Positions 10,001 to 17,700 of a stretch of DNA of 29,860 nt are shown piece by piece. Numbering within the stretch: the first letter of the stretch is position 1; each line of letters opens with the position of its first letter. The notes under the pieces were generated by a model, which did no database searches, had not been told where the DNA came from, and saw only the letters and a list, made by a program, of their open reading frames with translations. The position numbers and the translations under genes are program-made. Source of the stretch: JBAVEL01 sp049587715 (GTDB taxonomy: Bacteria > Bacteroidota > Ignavibacteria > UBA10030 > UBA6906); contig JBAVEL010000058.1 of NCBI GenBank assembly GCA_049587715.1, forward strand, positions 1-29,860, read 5' to 3'.

Positions 10001-10185
10001 ACATGGTGGGTCGGGAGGTGGCGGCGCTGGTGAGCGGCGAGGAGCTCCAGGAGGGAGAGCAGATGGTGGAGTTCACGGCCGCGGGCCTTGCCTCGGGTGT
10101 GTACTTCTACCGGGTGGACGCCCAGGGGCTCGAGACGGCGGACCTCCGCACCGTGGAAACGAGGAAGATGCTGCTCCTCAAGTAG
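4009..10185 (+). CDS. Giant secreted beta-helix protein with InlB-like repeats and T9SS type A sorting domain
   Basis: Predicted 2058 residues. ATG 4009 is chosen over ATG 3943 because GGAG ends 6 nt before it and the signal peptide then starts correctly (cut near AFA|QEE). Residues about 50-1400 form right-handed parallel beta-helix (pectin-lyase-like) blocks. Four block openings are visible (near 60, 455, 720 and 1000), each with an 'IQ-x-[AG]-[VI]-(x)n-AGTY' type start and a following G-N-x-I/V ladder. The helix closes at ENWWNDASGPRD (about 1405). Residues about 1453-1665 hold three InlB/Flg_new-like repeats (x-GxGxV, GWTGD/AWSGD/HWSGD, then AxF). Residues 1665-1960 are an unnamed domain with FAEMVALKLNIAASQLGKTP near 1823. 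The C-terminus (1965-2058) is a T9SS sorting domain with NYPNPFNPSTT at 1971 and GVYFYR. It should cross the outer membrane by T9SS; an adhesin or surface-layer role is inference. No catalytic motif is seen. Confidence 0.9.
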   Translation: MTTLLRTLCAGLLVLLLPVLAFAQEEAIPQPMHPSAGRTAAPPVEGLLAPVVDVDDDFTPATPGWGVTKFATIQGGVNAVDIGGTVNVAAGSYTENVVIAKALSLLGPNAAINPNMGSRVPEAVVYSATSGPYDYTPLLFSVIFEIQAGNVTVKGFTLNGNTPTLTSGFLINGEDVDAASGIYCEYRVGDITVQNNILQTFSYAAIHFYNYTPDANATTNNYITDNKLDNMMPASWGIGILIYNNFYASITGNVLTRTRVGIQTGNFYQADPGTTHSISNNSIETSRLAIFFNLLYGSASTFDVNNNTITDVPGYSPTRGILFSSIGGSVGVNASGNNITGLTIGIEVWNCTTTSTVTITGGIISGCDYGIQIDNYDGYSSNGGTSAVNLSGVTIQNSVIAGLYIKDNPLNSNGASVSAAILAGTIFSGNPIDVLLDGIDVSYTTAVTGLSWWHMNTGSTNPIQAMIDAAAPGDILAIPAGTYGTGGATINVNKALTLQGVSQTGVIVNVSGNGASWGIHVSVSNVTMGNFTVTPASGVGSGYPIHVAPEPVVTPISTITLHHITIAGSYRSGISFHGVDNGTLSYITVTGATYGVGIGISGCTNVSLDHITTSGNAWGGVAVYVSTYLSRGSDNINLDKTTSSLGESAAYYLENGSGLYNTDVGGNGWAYRIWNYVDFPNVAAMVDNLTNGLLAISTLPHPQNGALEKTDGTGFFVTPPLKIQAAIDNSIAVFPTTITVDAGTYTESLNFTGKPDRTLIGNQGNPSLVVINTTGTGGYGSPLTGIFIPVSGVALKGLTVVGAGQTVSSNPRYGIKFSASFAGATVEDLVVHDFYRAGLEFHTGTGVSVTDVNLYNNGGTGMVVRNINGATFTNITTANNTWGGIRVQTDPLFPTDNIVFAGTNSFGENGQRNGGLYTEQDPPGYAPTYGYGPGVNIRILQADFEHALLGPQDDALPRVRFYKTLGQAAAAATGVPAPDHLVPAGAYIRNLTDGRLYVENLMFIQAAVNGANAVDTVIVGPGTYREQVYINKNLFLQASAGSNATFVVPPLALMAQPFLPARQERPIIGVDSLGTSVVVDGFTVDGEGAGNTHAYMSGIQYFKASGEIRNCTVKRVRRNPFGGAGWGVGILANHDNPRSYAHTVEIHHDSVYDCGKGNIIVNHPGSVGNVHHNVVIGQGPVGAGSDAQLGIQFGWEATGTIAYNEIRGFSYTGGTWSSSSILGIASGGVLDIHHNTVTDGQMAIDLEQYAGYPGASSADVYDNVITASSAGVGGVTYYGSYAWSLGSALTPPEGSRERPQASPYVTEAEEAAKTGGGPEAAMTVSYTGNSFTSNTPGSGIGIYLLSTGTSSLTATGDSNDIAAFEVGVVTDKDAGATLASTWRRNGFLGNNWGMYDLTASLQDAKENWWNDASGPRDVKTLPNTPNYNNPAGLGDSVSAFVDYNAWYLDQPMTQLSIYTMGVSTVGNGNVVVDPDQPTYLHGTPVNLYAVPDPLNSFVGWTGDTVTTEDTITVIMDGNKTYTAAFTYLVDVTVAGSGSVARTPDEPLGYAPGSFVGLKATPLYGYQFLAWSGDTVETADTLWVNVNGNKTYTATFGLGQFPVNVTVSGNGSVQKVPNQTQYDYLSTVTLTAVPGGSFSFLHWSGDTSTTANPIDVFVDGPKNIVAVFLGDKFLTVSPETMIIKAVTGKLMRPARRRSGQTPNWVNLIEETVVQGGFQPGATESDAAGGMVVGLSFVEPSGLGRWKPIRDSALTHGWARLSRWRTTRNEGYNYRAIPKSLEDQTGMHDGTPRGLDIYTFNTIPQLRVLKGEFHTLPPRRHDNPLFAEMVALKLNIAASQLGKTPVGLGELAYYQPGHILHGLMLTQISRAVDSIMTYWRGVTFETYDSLYTALHRINRAFVGPLDTVSWFAGGTLVLNGTVRVSDVPFFTAPPVPPVMLVRTTDETESSEEFDEEEFQDGNGVPVAAKLLQNYPNPFNPSTTIMFKLREPSMVTVTIFDMVGREVAALVSGEELQEGEQMVEFTAAGLASGVYFYRVDAQGLETADLRTVETRKMLLLK

Positions 10186-10532
10186 GATCGAAGAACGAAG
10201 AATGAAGAGGTAGAACAAAGGGAAGCGGCCAAGTCCTGAGGGCGGGGGGGTGGGAGGGTGCGGGGAAGAGCCCACAGGGAAGGGGAAGGTCCCTCTGTGG
10301 TGACGCCGAAGCGGGGAGCCGGGGAACCGGCATCCAGCAAGGGCGGAATATCTGATGCACGCGGAGGCCTGCCGGGCCAACGGCGGGTTTCCAGTGCGGG
10401 GAAATCGGACCAGCCCCGTCCCCCGAGATGGGGGGGCGGGGCTGGTCTTCTTCAGAAGCGGGGGGGCGGCCTTGATTGTGGTGCGGGAATTCGACTTCTT
10501 TGCGCGACAAGGGATGACCAGAGGGAGGAACC
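10186..10532. other. Hairpin-rich gap between giant gene and first hicBA pair
   Basis: No gene is convincing here; overlapping short frames lack protein character. Visible structure: an imperfect stem CCACAGGGA / TCCCTCTGTGG (10272-10300), a possible terminator for the preceding gene; a perfect hairpin GCCGG-GGAA-CCGGC (10318-10331); and the long GC hairpin at 10408-10447, described separately. A weak promoter possibility for hicBA is TTG (10472-10474), 20 bp, CTTCTTTG (10495-10502), which has the right spacing but only the TTTG end of the -7 consensus. Confidence 0.4.
10408..10447. repeat. GC-rich hairpin, left copy flanking hicBA
   Basis: Arms GACCAGCCCCGTCCCCC (10408-10424) and GGGGGGCGGGGCTGGTC (10431-10447) pair over 17 positions with a single G.U-type mismatch around loop GAGATG. 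A nearly identical hairpin lies at 11078-11110 on the other side of the toxin-antitoxin pair. It may be a bidirectional terminator or a REP-like dispersed element. TTCTTC follows on the + strand, but there is no long T-run. Confidence 0.75.
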
Positions 10533-10739
10533 ATGAGGCAAGTGGTTGTCTATCCCGGTGAGGACGGATACTGGGTGGCGGAGTGCCCGAGCCTTCCGGG
10601 GTGCGTGAGCCAGGGCTCAACGAAGGAGGAGGCGATCGCCAATATCCGTGAGGCCATTGCCGGATACGTGAAAGCGCTGGAAGATGACAACCTGCCGGTC
10701 CCCGCAGAGCGGTTCGAAGCACTGCTCGTAGCGGTATGA
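10533..10739 (+). CDS. hicB: HicB-family antitoxin (short form)
   Basis: Predicted 68 residues. GGAGG lies 4 nt before the ATG. The sequence has the HicB/UPF0150 core: VVVYPGEDGYWVAECPSLPG, then CVSQGSTKEEAIANIREAI, a beta-beta-beta-alpha fold related to a partial RNase H. HicB proteins bind and block HicA. This one ends after the core, with no C-terminal helix-turn-helix or ribbon-helix-helix, so it may not repress its own promoter in the usual way. It overlaps the toxin gene by 4 bases (ATGA), so the two are translated together, antitoxin first. TGCGGGAATTC (10482-10492) upstream also occurs before the second pair. Confidence 0.88.
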   Translation: MRQVVVYPGEDGYWVAECPSLPGCVSQGSTKEEAIANIREAIAGYVKALEDDNLPVPAERFEALLVAV

Positions 10740-10960
10740 GCAGGTTGCCGCGTCTTGCGGGGAGGGCATGCATCACAGCACTCCTGAAGGCGGGTTTCCA
10801 GGTCAAGCGGAGGGAGGGAAGCCACGTTATCCTCAGGCGGCAGGATCCGTTCTGTCAAGTGGTCGTTCCTGACCACAAGGAGCTTGACCGCGGCACCCTG
10901 AGGGCCATCATCCGGCAGGCGGGAATGAGTATCGAGGAGTTCGATCGTCTGCTTCGATAA
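10736..10960 (+). CDS. hicA: HicA-family mRNA interferase toxin
   Basis: Predicted 74 residues, a normal HicA length. The small double-stranded-RNA-binding-like fold is recognisable: a first helix (ITALLKAGFQVKRREGSH), then HVILRR, VVVPDHKELDRGTLRAII and a final helix ending FDRLL. His30 in the GSH motif is the expected catalytic histidine for mRNA cleavage. The start codon overlaps the hicB stop (ATGA). Pair order is antitoxin then toxin, as in many HicBA loci. All key motifs are intact, so the toxin is probably functional; this is inference from sequence only. Confidence 0.88.
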   Translation: MSRLPRLAGRACITALLKAGFQVKRREGSHVILRRQDPFCQVVVPDHKELDRGTLRAIIRQAGMSIEEFDRLLR

Positions 10961-11307
10961 GGCCGTGGATGGGCAGGTGTGGGGTTTCGCGAGGGTCTGA
11001 TCGGCACCCCGTGAGACTTAGTCCGGGCCGAGAGGCGGATAGCCGAGAGGGCTACTTCGGATGTCGTGATACCTGCACAGCCCCGCCCCCGAGATTTGGG
11101 GGCGGGGCTGGTTTGTCTGCATCCGGCTTGGTCTTCCGATGCCGTTGATCGAATGGAGAGGGATTCAACCATTCCGTCGTCACCCCGGTTGAGGCTCATT
11201 CCCTTTTTGCACCATAGCATACAGCATCGGTATACCATAGTGTACTCGACTGCAAAATCGGCTGGGGCCGGTTTGGGACGAAGGTGGGCCCTCCGGCGGC
11301 CCCCAAT
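10961..11307. other. Gene-free region after the first hicBA pair
   Basis: No supported gene. It contains the right copy of the flanking GC hairpin (11078-11110), a more AT-rich patch around 11200-11245 with CCATAG repeated at 11212 and 11235 and a GGTATACC palindrome, and a small hairpin GGGCC-CTCCGGC-GGCCC (11286-11302). Open frames on both strands in this stretch look like chance products of high GC. Confidence 0.4.
11078..11110. repeat. GC-rich hairpin, right copy flanking hicBA
   Basis: CAGCCCCGCCCCC (11078-11090) pairs perfectly with GGGGGCGGGGCTG (11098-11110) around the loop GAGATTT. The stem and the GAGAT loop match the hairpin at 10408-10447. It begins 117 bp after the hicA stop, so it could end hicBA transcription, or the two copies could mark the edges of an inserted cassette. 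Confidence 0.75.
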
Positions 11308-11384
11308 CCCCGTATTATTGCGGGGATAGAAACACGTACATCCACGAGTTGCAAGTCAGGGGGGCCGGGCGTAGCTTTCGCCCG
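11308..11384 (+). promoter_or_regulatory. Conserved promoter/leader module, copy 3 (before the 3330-residue protein gene)
   Basis: The inverted repeat CCCCGTATTATTGCGGGG lies at 11308-11325. GTTGCAAGT begins at 11348, 39 bp after the CCCGTA start. TAGCTTTCG (11372-11380) starts exactly 20 bp after the TTG (11349-11351). The TA-box is the loop of a perfect 6-bp stem, CGGGCG (11366-11371) with CGCCCG (11379-11384). Copies 1 and 4 have the same arrangement with different stem sequences. It fits a Bacteroidota -33/-7 promoter, a protein site plus promoter, or a structured RNA. Confidence 0.6.
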
Positions 11385-11712
11385 AGGCGGTGTCCGCCTG
11401 CGGCGGGTGGTCGCATCAAAGCGGCATCTGCATCGTAGCATCGTACTGACACAGGGTACGGGAGGCGGAGGAGCGGGCCGTGCAACAGCGGTCTGCGGCT
11501 CCTTTCCACTCCGGGTTCTTTCCCGCACCTCTGTCGCTCCTCCCTCAAGGAGGCATCCATATCCTGAGATCCACTTCTCCGCCGCGGCGGTCCACCCCGT
11601 CATGGAAGCGGGCGTGGAAGAGAAACGGGAAGGGTGACCTCTCTGCACCCTCTCCCGCGGCATCGGATAGAAGCATCCCTACCTTTTATTCACCCTTTCA
11701 CAGGAGGCACCC
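11385..11712 (+). other. Long structured leader before the 3330-residue protein gene
   Basis: About 325 nt with no supported gene. It starts with a hairpin AGGCGG-TGT-CCGCCT (11385-11399). It also holds CCTCC-CTCAA-GGAGG (about 11539-11553), which hides a Shine-Dalgarno-like AGGAGG with no start codon at a usable distance, and a perfect palindrome CCGCCGCGGCGG (11579-11590). The real ribosome site AGGAGG (11702-11707) stands 5 nt before the ATG. Confidence 0.4.
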
Positions 11713-14700
11713 ATGACATCCCCCACCATGTTGAGGATCCGGGCACTCGTCCTCGTGTGCGCCCTGATTGCGCTTGCCCTTCCGGGCACGGCGCTGGCGC
11801 AACTGACGGGCGTCAAGACCATCGGCCCTTCGGGGAACTACACCACATTCACCGCGGCCATCAACGACCTGAACAACCAGGGCGTGGGCGGCGGTGGCGT
11901 GATATTCAACGTGGCATCGGGGAACACGTTCAACGAGAACCCGCCTCCCATCCGGGCCACGGGCACATCGGCCAACACCATCCTCTTCCAGAAGAGCGGC
12001 GTGGGCACAAACCCCCTTATCGCGCCCTCCGCACCGGGCGTGTATGCGCCTCCCACGACCATCGGCGCGAAGGGAGACGGGATCATCATCATCATGGGGG
12101 GAGATTACATCACGTTCGACGGGATAGACCTGCAGGATTACCCGGGGGCGAACGGAACGGAGCGCTTCGAGTACGGCTACTACCTGGTGCGGGACAGCGT
12201 GACATTCACCGATGCCTGCCAGTACGTGGTCGTGAGGAACTGCACCATCTCGCTGGATAAGTCCACGATATACTCATTCGGGATATACCAGGCCGACATA
12301 GACACGGCGGGGGTGAAGAAGCCCGTGACGGGCACGGCGGGAAGGGCGGAGAGAAACCAGTTCTACGGGAACTCCATCTCCAACTGCTACGGGGGCATCC
12401 TGCTGAAGGGATATGCGGCAAGCTCCCCGTATGACTACTATGACCATTTCACGGACGTGGGGATCACGGGATCGGGCAACACCATCAGCAACATCGGGGG
12501 CGGGGCCACCACCGCGATGTACGGCATCTATGCCATATACCAGGACAGCCTGCGGATCGGCGAGAACAGCGTGACGGGAGACGGAACCGCCATCTTCTAC
12601 GGCATCTACACGGGGACGGGCATCAATTCCACGGTGAGCATATTCGGCAACACGCTGACCTATACGGCCAACGGAACCACGCAGGCCGACTACATGATCT
12701 ACAACGCCACGGGGGAACGGGGCACCGTGACCATCCACGACAACATCGTGGAGAACTGCACGTACCCGGGCGCCACGAGCGGGATATGGTACATGATCTA
12801 TCAGGCGGCCACGGCGGCCAACATCCGCATATTCGGAAACATCGTCCGGAACAACACAAAGGCGGGCACCGGCTCGATGTACATGATCTACAACTCCACG
12901 GCCGCCAGCACGGCCGCCGAGGAGATGTACGAGAACCAGATATACGGGAACTCCAACGGCAGCGGAACCACCTACTGCCTCTACAGCAACCCCTCCAGCG
13001 GGACAACCAAACAGATCTACCGGAACCTGGTCTATACCAACAGCGCCACGAGCACGATCTACGGCCTGAACTCCACCGACGGGAGCACGGTGGAGGTCTA
13101 CAAGAACCAGATCTACGACCTGAGCTCCTCCACCACGAGCACGGGGAAGGTGTACGGGCTGTATGTGGCTTCGGGAACCGACGTGACGGTCCACAACAAC
13201 TTCATCTCGGACCTGCGGGCCCCCGACGGGACAAACGCCACCCTGGGAGGGTCCGTCATCGGGCTCTACATGACCCACACGAGCAACTACCCCTACGCCG
13301 CGTACTATAATACGGTGTACCTGGATGCCTCGGGGAGCAACACGGCGTTCACCACCACGGCGCTGTATGCCTCCACGGTTCCCTCCCTTGCGCTCAAGAA
13401 CAACATACTCGCCAACGCCTCCACACCGGGCGCCACGGGGAGGGCGATCGCCTACTGGCGGAGCACCACCACCCTCAGCACCTATGCGGGAAACACCAAC
13501 TGCTTCTGGGCGGGCACCCCCTCGGCCAGGAACCTGATCTACTACGACGGCACGAACGCGGACCAGACCCTGGGAACCTACCAGGTGCGTGTGTTCCCGC
13601 AGGATGCTTCTTCCGTTACGGAGGCGCCCCCCTTCCAGGACGTGTCGCCTCCCGCACCCTACGACCTGCACATGCAGACGGGCACTCCCACCCAGACGGA
13701 GAGCGGGGGATTGCCCGTGACGGGGCTGGGTGACGACATCGACGATGAGTCGCGCGACCCCAACACGCCCGATATCGGAGCCGACGAGTTCGGGGGCACA
13801 CCCAACGACCTTACGGGGCCCGCCGTCACGTACCTTCCCCTCGGGGACGGGGGCACATCCAACCGCACCCTCACGGCCCTCATCACGGACGCGAGCGGTG
13901 TGGCATCGGGCGGAAATTCCCCGCGCCTTTACTATAGAAAGCACAGCGACGGCGCCTATGCCGTGGACAGCAACCCCACGGTGAACGGGGACGAGTACAC
14001 CTGGACCATCAACTACGCCAATGTGGGAGGCGGATCGGTGGCGGTGGGCGACACCATCAAGTACTATGTGGCGGCCCAGGATCAGGCGGGCACGCCCAAC
14101 CTGCGCACCGTTCCCCCCGGAGGAGCGGGGGTGAACCCTCCGGGCACCACGGCCCCCCCCGCACCCTACTTCTACCTCATCCGGCCCGTGCTCTCGGGCA
14201 CCTATACCGTGGGATTGCTGGGGAACTTCCTTACACTCACGGCGGCGGCGGACACACTCGACGGGGTGGCGCTGACAGGGCCCGTCACGTTCTCGCTCCT
14301 TGATGCAACGTATCCCTCGGAGACATTCCCCATTGTGATTCCCGTGTCGGCGGGTGCAAGCGCCGCCAACACCGTCACGTTCAGGCCCGCGGCGGGAGTG
14401 AGCCCCGTGATCAGTGGATCCTCGGCCAGCTCCATATTCAAGCTGAACGGGGCGGACTACGTGATCATCGACGGGTCCAATACGGGGGGCAGCTCCCGGG
14501 ACATGACCATCATCAACACCAACAACCTCACCAATACGGCGGCCATCTGGCTGGCCAGCACGGGGGCGGGGGCGGGCGCGACCTCCAACATCATCCGGAA
14601 CCTGAACCTGGCGGCGGGAGCGGACCAGAGCACGGGCGCCCTCACCACGTTCGGCATCATCGCCTGCGGCACAAGCATCAGCAGCACCAGCACCTCGGGC

Positions 14701-17700
14701 TATGACAACGACCGGAACACATACACCAACAACTCCATCAGCAAGGTCCGCTACGGCATCCTCTCCCGGGGAGTGACGGGAAACCCGGGCACGGGAACGG
14801 TCATCAGCAAGAACCTGATCGGCCCCACGGACTTCGGCTCCGACCAGATCGGGAAGGCGGGCGTGGTGCTGATGCATGAGGACAGCTCCCTTGTGACCGA
14901 AAACCACATCCGATCGGTGGGGGGCTGGTACTCCCTCACCTCGGCGGGAACCGACAGAACCGGGATCGGCCTCGGGAACGACTCCTGGGCCACCACCAGC
15001 ACGGTGGTGACGAACGCCGTGGTGACCCGGAACAAGATCCAGGACATCATCGAGCAGCGGTCATTCTCGGCCGTGGGGATCGCGGGGCTGGGCGCCTCGG
15101 GATCGGGGAACAACCTCATTGCCAACAACGTGATCTTCAACGTCCGCGCAAACGGGACGGGTTCCGACCAGACCGTGGGGATCGGGATCGCGGGAGGTAC
15201 GGGGGACGTGGTGGCGTTCAATTCCATATCCCTTTACGGGTGGATCGACTCCACGGCTCTGACGGCGGCAACGCAGAGCGGAGCGGGTATCCGCATCACC
15301 TCCACCAGCACCACCAACCTCACCCTGAAGGACAACGCCATCAGCGTGAACCTCACCTCCACCACGGGCACCATCAAGCACTATGCCGTCGTGGTCCCCT
15401 CGACTTCCTATGCATGGGGGACGGGAGGATCGGACTTCAACAACTACTTTGCCCAGCCGGCCAACGCCCAGATGGTGCTGGGAGGGATCGGCACCACGGT
15501 GCCCTACGCCGATGTGACCACGCTGGCGGCATGGAAGACGCAGTTCACGCCCAACCAGGACGGCTCATCCCTCGAGGCGGATCCTCTCTACAACTCTGCG
15601 CGGGATCCGCAGCCGCAGGCGGGCTCGCCGCTTCTGGCAGCGGGCACCCCCGTGCCGGGTGTGGCAGTGGATTACTTCGGGAACCCGCGTGGGACGCCTC
15701 CCTCCATCGGGGCCTTCGAGTCCTCGGGGGATTTCTCGGCCCCCGACATTCTCTACACGGCGCTCGGGAACACCAACAGCACGGCCAACCGGACCCTCTC
15801 CCCCGTCACCGTGACGGATCCGAGCGGGGTAAACAACGGAGTCGGGCTCAAGCCGCGCATCTACTACCGGAAGACCACCAACACCAACACCTATATTGGA
15901 AACACCAGCGCAACCGAGGGGTGGAAGTACGAGGAGACCACAAGCGGCGGCTCCCCCTACAGCTTCACCCTCAACTACTCCCGGCTCTTCCCCTCGGGCA
16001 CGGTGACCACGGGAGACCGGATCGAGTACTTTGTGGTGGCGCAGGACCTGGCCCCCGCGCCCAACGTGGGCATCAACGCGGGGAGCTTTGCCACACAGCC
16101 CGTGAGCGTGGCGCTCGCGGCGGGGAACTTCCCCGTGACGGGAGGCGTGAACAGCTACCTCATCTCCCTCAGCTATGCAGGGGCCTACAACGTGGGGACG
16201 GGGCAGCTCCACACCACGCTCACGGGAACGGGCGGCTTCTTCAACGCCGTCAATGACGGGGTGGTCGCGGGGAACATCACCGTGAACATCGTCTCCAACA
16301 TCACGGAGACGGGGGCCGTGGCCCTGAACGAGTGGGCGGAGGTGGGAGGGGGCCCCTACACCATGCTCATCCAGCCCGCCACAACGGCCCGCACCCTTAC
16401 GGGGAGCGTGAGCGGCGGGGCCGTGATCAAGCTCTCGGGCGCCGAGCGGGTGACCATCGACGGACGCATCGGAGGGTCGGGACGGAACCTGACCATCGAG
16501 AACACCAGCACCAGCACCACATCGGCCGCGGTCTGGGTGGCAAGCGCATCCTCCTCCGACAGCGCGGCGGGGAACACGGTGCGGAACTGCATCCTCCGCG
16601 GGAATGCCTCCACCACCACCCTCATGGGCATCTTCCAGGGAAGCGGCACCAGCATCAGCACCACGGGAAGCGCCCAGTCGCGCAACTCCAACAATACCTA
16701 CCAGGAAAACCTCATCGAGAGGGTGCAGTACGGGGTGTTCCTGCGGGGCACCTCCACCACCACCCTGGGTCTCAACAACCGGGTGCTGGACAACGACATC
16801 GGGGTGGCGGGGGCCCTGGAGGACGGGGAGGCCAGCGTGGGGCGGTACGGCGTCTCGTCGCAGTTCATGGACGGGGTGGTGATTGCGGGGAACGAGATTC
16901 AGAACATCGGGGGCGCCTCGGACATCCGGGGCATCAACATGGAGGACACACGGAACGCCTGGGTGACGGCCAACATCATCCACGACCTGAGCTACACGGG
17001 AACGAGCGTGACCAAGACCGACGGCATCAAGACACGGTCCACCACGTTCGACGATTCGGCCAACCCCTCGCGCAATCTCTTCGCCAACAACGTGATCTAC
17101 AACGTCAACAGCACGGGGACGAGCACCTTCCACAACACGGTGGGCATCCACACCAACGGGGCCTACGCCGACTCGTTCTACTTCAACTCGGTGTACCTGA
17201 GCGGAACCGTGGCGGGAAGCACCTCGGGCTGGAGCGCGGTGTTCGCCAATGGGAACGACCTGACGCAGGGGGTGGACAGCGCCATCACGGTGCGGGACAA
17301 CGCCTTCTTCATGGGCGGAAGCGCCACGGGAACGGCGGAGCTGTTCGCCCACTACGCAGACCTGACCAGCTACACGGGGGCGGTTCTGTCGCATAATGAT
17401 CTGCATGTCGTGGCGGGTGGAACGGCCACGGGGCATGTGGGGTATGTGGGCGCCGCCAACCAGACCACTCTGCCGGCGTGGGTGGCGGCAAGCGGGGAGG
17501 CATCCTCCATCTCGGTGGATCCCCTCTTCAACGGCACGGCCAACCTGCGGCCTTCGCCGGGGTCTCCGCTTCTGGCGGCGGGGGTGGTGATTCCCAGTGT
17601 GCCGACGGATGCCCTTGGGGTGACCCGCGGGAGTCCCCCCACCATCGGGGCCTATGAGCAGGCGGGGGAGTTTGCGCCTCCCGTTATTTCGTACACCAAC

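Noticed and set aside
10408..11110. Insertion sequence bounded by the two hairpins
   Set aside because: No transposase gene or target-site duplication is visible, and each hairpin is a self-contained inverted repeat rather than one end of an inverted terminal repeat pair.
11207..11240. Possible promoter TTG (11207), 21 bp, TATACCATAG (11231)
   Set aside because: The -7 match is limited to TA and the spacing differs from the four conserved copies; no gene follows closely.
11196..11663. Open frames on both strands (minus 11196-11663, plus 11284-11637) in the region before the 3330-residue gene
   Set aside because: They cross the conserved promoter module and hairpins, have no ribosome site and no recognisable protein features.
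10961..11712. tRNA or other standard RNA gene in the longest gene-free stretch
   Set aside because: No T-loop GGTTCGA-type sequence or cloverleaf arrangement was seen.
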